From Tannerellaceae bacterium (GTDB lineage Bacteria > Bacteroidota > Bacteroidia > Bacteroidales > Tannerellaceae): 61,148 nucleotides of DNA. Position numbers and translations under genes: made by a program. Location of the stretch: assembly GCA_021204405.1 (NCBI GenBank), contig JAJPZJ010000007.1, positions 1-61,148 of the forward strand, read 5' to 3'. The notes beneath the pieces are model-generated. The model was not told the DNA's origin, did no database searches, and worked only from the letters and a program-made list of their open reading frames with translations. How positions within the stretch are numbered: the stretch's first letter is position 1; each line of letters begins with the position of its first letter. Below, one piece after another: positions 8,584 to 19,300 of this stretch.

Positions 8584-9711
8584 TTATTTAATTACTAAAT
8601 TATGGGTATAGGCTGACTGTGGATTGAGTGAGAAGGTCACTTCATAGGTTTTATTATTCCATCCGGTTGTGGATGGGCTTTTCCATACCTCATTGTCTGT
8701 CCATTGTTCTACATTCGTTTTTTCCACCATATAATAGTAGGATGCATTACCAGTGGGTTTGCTATCGTTGCTGGGTGATCTCCATTCGGTTTCGCCGGCA
8801 GAACTTTCCATTCTGAATTTATAGCGGTCGTCATCGTTGTCGCCACCCTCTTCCAGGCCGGTGATGGTAAGATTTGCATCTTCCCAGATACCTAATCCTT
8901 TATAGGGAAGTTTATATTCCTTTTGTGCCCAGCAGAGGAAAAGTTTTACAGCATTCACTTTCTTTGTGGTAACTGAACTGGAGTTGAAGTCGACATAATA
9001 CATATATATGCCGGTTTCTGATACGGAAGAGGTTCCTCCGATAACAACTTTTTCTCCATTCACTGAATATTCTGTGGGTTCTCCGGCCGTACCGCTGACG
9101 AACCGGAAGGTTTCACCGGCAGTAAGTTCCATGTAAATCTCGAATTCACCTTCTGTCACTTTCCGCATGCTCATGGCATTTTCCAGGTCGTTGCCTACCT
9201 CGGTCGCATTACCGGTTATGTATAATTGTTCCGGTATATCCGCGAAGCCTTCCGGACGGGTTACCGTAAAGGTACGTTCCTCTTCAGCCTTTTTGCTGTT
9301 GATCCCTTTGGAAGAGTATACCGTCCATTTAAGTGTTCCTTGCTGTCCTGAACCTATTCCGGCTGCTTCTGCTATCACATTTAACTGTTTATGGAGAACA
9401 GTAGCGCTGTTCGCACCACCGTTATTATCGGAAGCTTCCCGATAGAGCGGATTGGAAAAATCACCATCCACTTTGTCGATAGCTATCTCGTAGAGTACCA
9501 TACCGCTATCTTCTGCTTTTGCAGCTTCCCATGCAAAGTAGAGGGAGGCAGATGCTGAGGACTCCAGGATAACATCTTTACCATTATCCGGTTCGTACAG
9601 CGTTTGGACGGCTGTTACGTCGAGGTGCCTCACTTTACCGTCTTCGCTACAGGCTATAAAGGCGAGTAGGAATGAGGATATAATTGTTAATTTTATCAAT
9701 ATCGCTTTCAT
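8584..9711 (-). CDS. SusE-position outer-surface glycan-binding lipoprotein (SusE/SusF family)
   Basis: The start at 9711 (MKAILIKLTI) is preferred over an in-frame start at 9753, because it gives a lipoprotein signal (SFLLAFIAC) without an extra lysine-rich leader. The protein has 375 residues. A SusE-type N-terminal domain (LYFAWEAAKAEDSGMVLYEIAIDK) is followed by two or three beta-sandwich modules, ending in SAYTHNLVIK; the paralogue ends similarly (PYTHSISL). It lies 38 bp after SusD, the usual SusC-D-E-F order. It probably captures mannan chains on the surface. No lesion is visible. Confidence 0.85.
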   Translation of the reverse strand: MKAILIKLTIISSFLLAFIACSEDGKVRHLDVTAVQTLYEPDNGKDVILESSASASLYFAWEAAKAEDSGMVLYEIAIDKVDGDFSNPLYREASDNNGGANSATVLHKQLNVIAEAAGIGSGQQGTLKWTVYSSKGINSKKAEEERTFTVTRPEGFADIPEQLYITGNATEVGNDLENAMSMRKVTEGEFEIYMELTAGETFRFVSGTAGEPTEYSVNGEKVVIGGTSSVSETGIYMYYVDFNSSSVTTKKVNAVKLFLCWAQKEYKLPYKGLGIWEDANLTITGLEEGGDNDDDRYKFRMESSAGETEWRSPSNDSKPTGNASYYYMVEKTNVEQWTDNEVWKSPSTTGWNNKTYEVTFSLNPQSAYTHNLVIK

Positions 9712-9749
9712 TTTCTTTTTCGTTTTAATTCTTAAAACTTCATTGGAAA

Positions 9750-11394
9750 TCAATAACCCGGATTTTGTGTCAGGTTGTTGTTTATATCTCTTTCTGCCTG
9801 GGGGATGGCAAACAGGTAATCACGCTCTTTATTGAATTGTCTGCGTTCCAGTTCAATATATTGTGTGTTGTTTGCAGCAAATTTTGCTCCATGGAGGACT
9901 GTGTTCTGAACAGTTTCGATGGTTCCCCAGCGACGGATATCAAACAGGCGCAATCCTTCGATAGCCAATTCACAGCGGCGTTCGCGGCGGATGATGGTCC
10001 GCAGGTCGGAACCACCTGGATAATCGAGTGCGCTGGTATCTGTAAAACCTGCCCGTTCGCGGATTGGCCGGATTGTCATGTTCCATACTGCCTGGTTCAT
10101 TTCACCCAATTCATTTTTTGCTTCTGCATACATTAACAGTATATCGGCATAGCGCATGGTGATCAGGTTCAAACCGGCAGCCATTCCTTCGGGAGCCTGT
10201 GGATCAAATTGTTTGCGTATGTAATAACCTGTAGAGGTAGAGTTCTGTCCCACACCTGCATATTCGTCGAGACTTTCTGCTCCGGCTTCCTGGGCAGAAC
10301 CAGGTTTGATATAGATTGTGGAAGATGAACCATCTCCTTTTACCCAGTTATATCCATGATAAACGATAGTATATCCGAAACGGGGATCACGGTTTATATA
10401 TGGATCGTCTTCGTTGTAGCCGGATCCTGCTTCGTTAATTGCTTTTCCGTTTAACATAAGATAATCGTCTACCAGTTCCTGTATAGGAGAAAAAGCATTT
10501 ACACGTCCACCTACGGAAATAGGAATTCCATCATACATTTCACCCCAGGTACGGTAAGTAAGGGTATAGCCGATATCCATAATTACTTCGTCGTTGTATT
10601 CATTTTCGGGCAGGAATAATCCCTGGTAGGAAGGGAAAAGCGAATAGTTTCCGTATTTACCATTAATGATCTCTTCACAGATGGAAGCTACGTTCGACCA
10701 TGCATTTTCATATAGATAGGTACGTGCCAACAGGGTCATGGCTGTGGCTTTTGTTACTCTTCCCTTGTCAGCCTCTGTATATTCCTCTTTAGTAGGAAGG
10801 ATAGTTGCGACCTCATTTAATTCACTTCTTACAAAAGCCACCACTTCAGCTTTAGGAGAACGGGCGATCGTGTTGGCCTCTGCCTGGGTTAATCCTTTAT
10901 CAAACAGAGGTACATCTATCAAACAGAGGTACATCGCCATAATGACAGGCCAGCCGGAAAAACAAAGATGCACGGATATAACGGGCTTCTGCTTTCATCC
11001 GGGTACGTAATGCCTCGTCCATATCAGGTACTTCATCGACATTTTCGAGAAATGTATGGCATGCCCGGATGCCTTCATAGCATTTTGACCATTCATTTAT
11101 AAAACGTGCAGTGGCAGCAGTGGCAATTCCGGAAGTAATCTCCTTTTCAGAGGTTGATCCACGTCCTTCATACAGATTGTCGGATAGACGTTCATTTGCA
11201 AAATAGTATTCTGCGTCCATCATGAGCTCATATCCTTTGCTTAACATGGCTGAAGCTTTCTCAGGAGAATCCCAATAGTTCAAATCGCTGAACTTATTGG
11301 TAGGAGCCAGATCAAGGTCGTTACAGGATGTCATGCACATGAGTAGTGAACATGCAATTCCTATATAATATTTTAATATTGATTTCTGTTTCAT
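9750..11394 (-). pseudogene. SusD/RagB family glycan-binding lipoprotein of the mannan locus, broken by a 19-bp duplication
   Basis: SusD proteins form the hinged lid of the SusC transporter and bind the incoming glycan. The first piece (11394-10900) has a lipoprotein signal (SLLMCMTSC), then DLAPTNKFSDLNYW and the RYIRASLFFRLACHYGDVPLFD motif typical of the family. The second piece carries the TPR-like helical region and the usual C-terminus (GLRLFDIRRWG, AIPQAERDINNNLTQNPGY). The break is an exact 19-bp tandem repeat (10898-10916, 10917-10935) encoding the segment around DVPLFD. Removing one copy joins the pieces into one frame of about 541 residues. It starts 13 bp after SusC stops. As written, no full SusD can be made. 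Confidence 0.92.
10898..10935. repeat. 19-bp tandem duplication in susD
   Basis: TATCAAACAGAGGTACATC occurs twice head to tail (10898-10916 and 10917-10935). As 19 is not a multiple of three, it shifts the SusD frame. It is the sort of event made by replication slippage, or by joining two contig ends without merging their overlap. Confidence 0.95.
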
Positions 11395-11407
11395 AATGCT
11401 TTATGTA

Positions 11408-14400
11408 TTAAAATTCAACTTCCAGTCCGAATCCATAATATCTCAATGTCGGATAATTCCGGGCACTGTTTGCCCCTACTCCTTCGATACCTCCCATATT
11501 ACCTCCGAACTCGGATGTTTCAGGGTCAACAAATGAGTTTTTAGAGAATGTTAACAGGTTTTGTCCATTCAGGCTTACACGTAAGTTCTCCAGACCTAGC
11601 TTCCGGATTAAATCTTTTGGCAGGGTATATCCGATCTGTATATCTTTGACGCGGAGGTAAGCTGCATTTAGCAGATAAATGTCGGTTCCGGCTCTTCCCC
11701 AGTTATTCACCTGTGAGGCGGTGGATGGGGCAACTAAACGGGGCCACTGGGCATCCGGGTTGGAAGGTGTCCAGAAATCGAGCTGATGTTTATAGATCGC
11801 ATAGGAATAATTAGAGTGGAAGGGTTCAATCAATTCTCCGCGTACATACATCTGACGTTTTCCTACTCCCTGCAGTAACATACTGAAGTCAAATCCTTTG
11901 TACTGTACATTATAAGTGAAACCGAATGTATACCGTGGGAAGGCATTCCCCAATATAACACGGTCTTTTTCATCAATTACTCCGTCACCATTGGTATCTA
12001 CATATTTTACATCTCCCGGTTGTACGGATGCTCCTACCGGTAAGGCACTGTTGGCTATTTCCTCATAGCTTTGGAACAGACCGGCGGTTTTGTATCCGTA
12101 ATAAGAACCGAGTGGTGATCCTTCGCGGATAATTTTATATAACTCGTCATTCTGGTCAATTCGTTCCTGTCCTCCGAAATCCAGCACTTTATTTTTGGAG
12201 TCAGAAATATTCAGATTGAAGTTGTGGAAGAAATCACCGGATTTCAATTTGTAATTAATAGTGGCTTCCCATCCCTGGTTTCTCATTACGCCGGCATTTT
12301 CTTTGGCAGCATCACTACCAAATACTTTAGATACCTGTGGAGAGAGGAGAATATCCCAGGTTCTTTTATTAAAGTAGTCTACTGACAGGAATAGACTGTT
12401 ATTCAGGAAGGTGGCATCTACTCCGATATTGAAATTACCGGATTTTTCCCATGTTAACAGCGCGTTTCCATAAGTATATTTGGTTCCCGGATAGGCGTTA
12501 TCATTAAATACATACTTATTGGATTCGATCTCGTACATGGTTTGATAGGAGTAGTTGTCTACATTCTGGTTACCTAACACCCCATAAGAAGCGCGGATTT
12601 TCAGGTCACCTATGTTCATTTTGTAGTTCTCCATAAAATCTTCTTCTGTCATTCTCCATGCAGCAGAGAAGGAGGGAAAGAATCCCCAATGGTGATCTTT
12701 ATCAAATTTAGATGAGCCATCGTAACGGAAGGAGGCATCTACATAATATTTGTTCATATAGTCATAGCCGACACGACCGAAAACAGATGTAATACTGGTC
12801 TGATCGGTATCCGCATTACTATTTTTATTGGCAGTATCCTGTACGGCATCCTCTGTAGTAGGCAGTCCAAGGAACTCGTCTGTATAGGTCCATGCAATAC
12901 GGCTGGCTTTTTTGGTATAAGACTCATTAGAGGTTCCGAGCAAACCGAATACATGATGTACGGAATTAAAGGTACGGTCGTAATCCAGGATAAACTGGGT
13001 ACTTAAGGTGTATCTTTTTTCATTGTAATCTTCCGTCATGGTATTGGGATGGATATAAGCAGTTGGCTCCGGACTGGTTGCCGATGCATACAGGGGTACT
13101 TTCTGGTCACGGCGATACCGGTGATGCTGCGTGAGGTCTAACCCTACCAACCCTCTGGCTTTTAATCCGTCAAAGATCTTGATATCCAGGTTAAGGCTTC
13201 CCATAAAGTTATCTTCATCTTTCTTTTCGTATCCTCCGTCTTTCAGGTAGGCTAGGGTGTTATTGTCGCCTATTACATCATTAACCAGCCATTTACCGTC
13301 TTCTTCAAATTTGTAATAGTAATAGGGTGGGATACGGGATGAGTTGATGATTACATTGCCTGTTCCACCGGCTACTGTCCGTTCATTCCGGCGTGTGTAG
13401 GCCATAAGAGAGGTAAGTTTGAAGCGGCCATATTCGGTTGTCAGGTTACTGCGGAAGTTATACCGTTCGGTTCCATAATTCCCCTGAAAGTTACTTTCTT
13501 GGTTATGGTATCCGGCAGAGACCATATAGGTTGTATTTTCACCACCACCGGAGATATTGATGTTGTAATTTTGCTGAAGTCCGGTTTTGAATATTTCATT
13601 GTAAAACCAGTATTCTTCATTCCGGTGGTCATAGAGATCCTGTATCTGGGCAGGGGTGTATATGGGGTCGCTTCCCACATTTAGATTTGCCTGGTTCCTA
13701 TACATAGCGTTTTGCCATCCTTGAACGGGTTGATAGAGAATATCGGGATCCTGGAAACCTACCTGACCACTGAAACGGACGATGGGTTTAGCCGATTTGG
13801 ATCCTTTTTTGGTAGTAACCAATATAACCCCATTGGCAGAACGTGACCCATAGATAGCAGCACTACCGGCATCTTTCAATACAGATACACTCTCTATATC
13901 ATTGGGATTGAGGTTGTTTAATGTGCCACTGCTGGAAATCAATCCATCAATAACGATCAGCGGATCATTATTACCCATGGTACTGACGCCCCGGATGTTG
14001 ATATTCATGCTGTTGTCATTGGGGTTCATGTTTTTTTGCTGGATAATCAGGTTGGCAGATGCTCCCTGTAAGGCCTGCATGGTGTTACTAACCGGGCGGT
14101 TTTCAAATACTTCCGATCCTACCTGGTCTACCGAACCGGTAATGGCTTTACGCTGCCGGGTTCCGTATCCAACGACAACCACTTCTTCCAGTTTTTGTAC
14201 ATCTTCGGCTAATTTAACAGCTAAAGGAATTTCATTTTTTACTACTATTTCCTGGGTGGTATATCCCAGGTAAGTAAATACGAGGGTAGCTCCTTCCGGA
14301 ACCTGGATCATAAATCTCCCGTCGAGATCGGTAACGGTTCCGAAGCTGGTGCCTTTCTGGCTGACATTCACTCCGATTACGGGGTCTCCATACGTATCCG

Positions 14401-14542
14401 ATACAAAACCGGATGTATTAATCGTTTTTCCACTGGATTGGGCGTTTATTTCTCCTGAAGCGAGGGTTAAACCGCAGGCTACAAAAAAAGAATAAAAGCC
14501 ATTTCTCCATACTCCTTTTTCTGTTTCTTTTAATAGATTCAT
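11408..14542 (-). CDS. SusC/RagA family TonB-dependent outer-membrane transporter of the mannan locus
   Basis: A 1044-residue importer for oligosaccharides, energised by TonB. After a long signal peptide ending in INAQ come a carboxypeptidase-regulatory-like domain (VIGVNVSQKGTSFGTVTDLDG), the TonB box region (LEEVVVVGYGTRQRK), the plug (NIRGVSTMGNNDPLIVIDG, SAAIYGSRSANGVILVTTKKG) and a 22-strand barrel ending in the aromatic VEF. Length and motifs are complete and the frame is intact. It is second in the operon, 150 bp after GH125 and 13 bp before SusD. The substrate is inferred to be alpha-mannan oligosaccharide from the GH125, GH76 and GH92 genes around it. Confidence 0.95.
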   Translation of the reverse strand: MNLLKETEKGVWRNGFYSFFVACGLTLASGEINAQSSGKTINTSGFVSDTYGDPVIGVNVSQKGTSFGTVTDLDGRFMIQVPEGATLVFTYLGYTTQEIVVKNEIPLAVKLAEDVQKLEEVVVVGYGTRQRKAITGSVDQVGSEVFENRPVSNTMQALQGASANLIIQQKNMNPNDNSMNINIRGVSTMGNNDPLIVIDGLISSSGTLNNLNPNDIESVSVLKDAGSAAIYGSRSANGVILVTTKKGSKSAKPIVRFSGQVGFQDPDILYQPVQGWQNAMYRNQANLNVGSDPIYTPAQIQDLYDHRNEEYWFYNEIFKTGLQQNYNINISGGGENTTYMVSAGYHNQESNFQGNYGTERYNFRSNLTTEYGRFKLTSLMAYTRRNERTVAGGTGNVIINSSRIPPYYYYKFEEDGKWLVNDVIGDNNTLAYLKDGGYEKKDEDNFMGSLNLDIKIFDGLKARGLVGLDLTQHHRYRRDQKVPLYASATSPEPTAYIHPNTMTEDYNEKRYTLSTQFILDYDRTFNSVHHVFGLLGTSNESYTKKASRIAWTYTDEFLGLPTTEDAVQDTANKNSNADTDQTSITSVFGRVGYDYMNKYYVDASFRYDGSSKFDKDHHWGFFPSFSAAWRMTEEDFMENYKMNIGDLKIRASYGVLGNQNVDNYSYQTMYEIESNKYVFNDNAYPGTKYTYGNALLTWEKSGNFNIGVDATFLNNSLFLSVDYFNKRTWDILLSPQVSKVFGSDAAKENAGVMRNQGWEATINYKLKSGDFFHNFNLNISDSKNKVLDFGGQERIDQNDELYKIIREGSPLGSYYGYKTAGLFQSYEEIANSALPVGASVQPGDVKYVDTNGDGVIDEKDRVILGNAFPRYTFGFTYNVQYKGFDFSMLLQGVGKRQMYVRGELIEPFHSNYSYAIYKHQLDFWTPSNPDAQWPRLVAPSTASQVNNWGRAGTDIYLLNAAYLRVKDIQIGYTLPKDLIRKLGLENLRVSLNGQNLLTFSKNSFVDPETSEFGGNMGGIEGVGANSARNYPTLRYYGFGLEVEF

Positions 14543-14604
14543 TCATAATAATTAATTTGTGGTGATCATAATAACTTTAAAGTTCACATTGGGCGAATCA
14601 CCCT

Positions 14605-14621
14605 CCGGTGCCAGGCACCGG
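14605..14621. repeat. 8-bp perfect inverted repeat in the GH125-susC leader
   Basis: CCGGTGCC-A-GGCACCGG lies in the 150-bp gap between GH125 and susC. There is no T-run after it on the minus strand, so it is not an obvious intrinsic terminator. It may be an operator or an mRNA stem that sets relative expression. Confidence 0.55.
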
Positions 14622-14692
14622 CAGATAGAAAAAATCAGGAAGAATTCTTGTTCATACGGTGTTGATTTAATGATGGTAACTAAATGATTAGA

Positions 14693-16140
14693 TTATAAGC
14701 TGTTCAGTAAGTCTAGCTTACCGTTATCTATAAGTTTGAGAATTAATTCACCGAATAATGTATTGGTCCAGGCAAACCAGGAGCGTGTAAAGTCTGCAGG
14801 ATTATCTTTATTGAAACTTTCATGCATGAAGCCTGTATTGGCATCTGTGTCGCGGAGGGTCCTGACACAGTATTTTATTTCCGTATCGTTATCGCTGGTC
14901 GTTGCTTTCATAATTAAGCTCATCGGCCAGATCATGTCGTAACCTATGTGTGGTCCGCCAATGCCTTCGCCTGCTTTTCCTTTGAAGAAGTAGGGGTTAT
15001 CCAGGCTCCATATAAACTTGCGGGTATTCTGATAGATAGGATCTTTTTTATCTACCCCATCCAGATAAGGTAAACTTAACAGGCTGGGCACGTTGGCATC
15101 GTCCATAAATAATTGGTTGCCAAAACCGTCTACTTCGAAAGCATATACTTTTCCATAAGTAAGGTGATCGGCAATTGCATATTTATTACGGCAGTCTGAA
15201 CCTCTTCTGCCAAGGCCAGACATTGATTGGCGAAGTCCGGTTTATTGGTGACCTTTTGTGATATTTCAGCCAGTTGTTTGAGGGAAGTAATAGCAAATAT
15301 ATTGGAAGGGATCAGGAATCCGTAAGTGGTCGCATCATCGGAAGGACGGAAAGAAGAAACGATTAGTCCGACAGGTTTTACCGGAGCTCCGTTCCCATTG
15401 TTGCTTAAGGTATCTAACTGACGTTCAGTTCTGCGCTGGAAAGTATAAGGGCCTACGCCATCTTTCCGCTGTTGTTCTTTAAATGTTTTAACGATCAGTC
15501 CGGCTGCCTTTTCCCAGTCGGCATCAAAGACAGAAGTATCTCCTGAGAGTTTCCAGTAATGATAAGCCAACCGTACAGGATAACACAAGGAGTCAATCTC
15601 CCATTTACGTTCGTGGATATCCTCTTTCATATCCGTCATATCCGACATCCATTCACCGCCTACCATGCCATCATTAAAGGCGTTGGCATACGGATCAGAC
15701 AGAATACATTTTGTTTGCCTGTTAACAACACCTGCTATTAATAAGCGCAAGGGCTCATCTTGTTTCATCAGCATAAGATAAGGCCATATCTGTGCCGCCG
15801 AATCCCTTAGCCACATGGCATGGATGTCACCGGTGTAAACAAATGTATCCGGCCGGTTATCCTGTACCCGGTAGTGAACAGTAGTATCTAATGTATTGGG
15901 AAAACAGTTCTCAAACATCCAGGCCAGCTTCGGATCTTTGAGTTGCCCGGTTACGTTTTTGATTGTTTCTTCAACTGCCTTAGAGGTGAAATTTCTTTTA
16001 GAGAGTTCCGGACGGTTTGACAGATAGGCCTGCTTATCTAACAGCAGGTTTTCTCCTTTCAGAATAGTATGAGTACTTCCTAGTGCGAGTGTGGCCAAAC
16101 CTGCTCCGCTTTTTTAAAAGAAGGTTCTACGTGTGATCAT
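14693..16140 (-). pseudogene. GH125 exo-alpha-1,6-mannosidase, with nonsense codon in signal and a frameshift
   Basis: GH125 enzymes release mannose from alpha-1,6-linked mannan chains, normally after import. The natural start at 16140 gives MITRRTFF, a stop (TAA 16114-16116), then KSGAGLATLALGS: a twin-arginine export signal interrupted at codon 9. The catalytic domain follows, with YTGDIHAMWLRDSAAQIWPY and GGEWMSDMTDMKEDIHERKWEIDSL. Near 15184-15188 a missing base (an AAA run shortened to AA) shifts the frame. The other frame continues NKYAIADHLTYGKVYAFEVDG, then MDDANVPSLLSLPYL and RSWFAWTNTLFGELI to the end. Repaired length is about 482 residues, normal for the family. It is the first gene of the mannan operon, divergent from the regulator. 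Confidence 0.9.
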
Positions 16141-16283
16141 AAAAGTATGTTTAAAAGGTTGATGGCGGCAAAACTATGCGTAAAACAACTACCGGGTTGT
16201 ACGTTTGTATGACATTTTATTATAAATTCGTGACGTGTCATGTTTTGGTGATTTTTTCTTAAAACAACTTCAGAAAAAGGTTT

Positions 16284-16291
16284 TAGGTTTG
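16284..16291 (+). promoter_or_regulatory. Candidate -7 box for the mannan-locus regulator
   Basis: TAGGTTTG matches the Bacteroidetes TAnnTTTG -7 consensus and lies 38 bp before the likely ATG (16330). I see no convincing TTTG -33 element at normal distance. The 183-bp divergent region to GH125 also contains a loose ATGACA..TGTCAT dyad. Confidence 0.45.
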
Positions 16292-16329
16292 TACGGAAAT
16301 AAGACAAACCCTAAATAGTTATTTTGAAT

Positions 16330-19300
16330 ATGGGAAACCCGCGACCTCTTGTAACAGTTTTATTATCAGTGAAAACATCAATTTTGTTATTGTGTTTATT
16401 TCTGACATGTCCACTCAGAGCCTATAATTTGTACCAATTATCAAGCCGTGAAGGATTATCCAATAGTGCGATCCTATCTTTGTGTCAGGACAGCGAACGA
16501 TTTATGTGGATTGGTTCGGTAGATGGACTTAATGTGTACAATGGGGTAGATATAAATATATTCAAACCGAACATGGATGAATCAAGTAGCGTATCGGGTA
16601 ATGTCATAGAGGAGGTATGGGAAGAGGAAGATGGGATTATCTGGATTAATACCAATCACGGCCTGAACCGCTATAATAAAAGAAACAGGCAAATTGAACG
16701 CTATAACGAATTTGAAGGGAAATATTATTGGGCTAAAACAACCGACAACGAGATCTTTACTATTTACGAAAATAACAAGATCCATTACTATGATAAAAAA
16801 CATAAACGATTCAACGCGATCCAGTTTCCGGGTATCGTTAAAAACGCGATCCAGCGGATATTTATCGATGAAGAGAATATTTTATGGATAATGACCAATA
16901 AAGGTGAATTGCATAATGTGTTGATCTCCTATAGCCTGGGAGAACCGGTTATTATCAGTAGTAATGATTTTACCCATACCTGTGGGATCCTGTATGCTTT
17001 TATGGAAGAGAACCGTATCTATTTTATAGATTAGAACTATGTCTTTTATGAAATGGATCCTGTTACCCGTAAAAAGAGTTTAATCCTGAAACTGAAAAAA
17101 GAGCTGGAAAACCGGGGGACGGTTTCTTCTATTATTAAGGATAATGAGGATTATTTCATTGCTTTCCAGACGAACGGATTGATCCATCTGCAACATACTC
17201 CTGAAAAAGAGATAAAATATGAAATAAAAACGGTTGGTATCCATTGTGGGGTCTTTTGTTTGCATAAAGATAATGAGCAGGATATTATATGGATCGGAAC
17301 AGATGGACAAGGGGTCTATTTGTATACCCGTGACCAGTTCTCGATTCGTTCTGTCACATTCGAGCATTTACAATACTCTATCCAGAAACCGGTCAGGGCA
17401 CTTTATCTGGATGAAAGTCAAAACCTTTGGATCGGCACTAAAGATGATGGTATTTTGCTGATGGAAAATTATCAGCCGGAGGGAGAGATGAATAAGGGCA
17501 GCATACAACACCTTACTATCTCCAATAGTGAGTTGATCAGTAATTCTGTGTATGCATTTGAGAAAAGCAGGCGGAATATCCTCTGGATAGGAGGTGATGG
17601 TCCCGGGTTAAATTATTATTCTTACAGGGAAATAAAATTTAAAAAGTACCCTCCAGGGAGGGTATGGATGTACAGGGTACCCTGTACATCCATAGTATTT
17701 GTGAGGTAAATGATACTACACTTTGGATGGCATCTGTTGGTGGTGGGATTTATAATGCTATCATCTCCGGATCATCCGATGATCCGGAGATTAAATCGAT
17801 TGAACGGTATACTTTCGTGAAAGATGAGATGGCGTATAATTTCTTTTTTACGGCGCTTCAGGAGAATGATAGTATTATTTGGTTTGGTAACCGGGGACAG
17901 GGCCTCAGAAGATTGAATCTTAACAGGGAAACTTTTGATAAGGTGGAGTTCCGGGTGAATGATATTCCTACGGTGAATGATATTCTGAGTATTTATAAAG
18001 ACCGGAGGGGCAGAATCTGGGTAGGAACCAGTTTCGGTATATTGAAACTATTGGATTACAATGAAAATACGCACGAGGCTTCATTCGTGAGTTACAATGA
18101 GTCGGATGGCCTGCCTAATAATACGATCCACGGGATTTTGGAAGATAAGGATGGGTCTTTATGGTTGAGTACCAACGGAGGGGTGGTCAGGTTTGATCCG
18201 GAAGCTGAAAATTTCCGGTTATACAATTACAACAATGGTTTGAGTGTATTTGAATTCAGTGATGGGGCTTACTATAAAGATGAGGCTACAGGTACATTGT
18301 TTTTCGGAGGGATAAACGGATTTATAACTATTTCTCCTGATGTGTATACAACCAAAGAGTTTGTGCCACAAATTTTCTTTACCGAATTGAAAGTATATGA
18401 AAACGAATACAATCTTAATGATTTTATCCGCACCAAAAACAACAGGCAATACCTGGAGCTGGATTATAGTCAGAACTTTTTCTCTGTTTCTTTCGTTGCG
18501 CTGGATTATATTGACGGACAGAATTGCAGGTATTTTTACAACATTGAAAATTTAAATACGATATGGATAGATAACGGCAATTCGAATGTGGTTAACCTGA
18601 CAAATATTTCGCCGGGAGAGTATGTTTTGCATGTGAAATGTACAAATGGAGACTTTTATACGGATGTTTACTCGCTGCCTATTGTGATTCTGCCTCCCTG
18701 GTATATGGCTACTGGGGCTTATCTTATTTATTTCTTATTGTTTCTGGCCGGTCTGTATATTACTATACGGTTGGTAAGAAGAAAATACAGGCATAAATGG
18801 GAAAGTATGATGCGAAAAGTGCAGCAACAGAAAAAGGAAGAGATCTATGAATCTAAACTTCGCTTTTTTACCAATATTACCCATGAGTTTTCTACTCCTT
18901 TGACATTGATTTATGGTCCCTGCGATCGTATTATTTCTTATGATAAATCCGACGGCTTTATAAAAAGATATGCCGGTATGATTAAGACGAATGCAGAACG
19001 TTTGAATACGCTTATCCAGGAATTAATTGAATTCAGGAGAATAGAGACTGGACATAAAACCTGTATCATTCAACAGGTGGATATTACAGAATTGTCAACC
19101 GGGCTTATGGAATCATTTACTGAATTGGCCGAAGTGAAAAAGATTGATTACTTAATGGATATTGATGAAAATACAGTATATAACACGGATAAAAGTTGTT
19201 TCCAGACCATCCTGACGAATTTATTATCCAATGCCTTCAAATATACACCCGACGGAGGTGAGATCCGGTTAAGTATCGGTATCCGGAATGAGGTACTGGA

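Noticed and set aside
16236-16260. TTTTGG upstream of the HTCS as the -33 element
   Set aside because: It lies about 36 bp before the -7 box, too far for the usual spacing.
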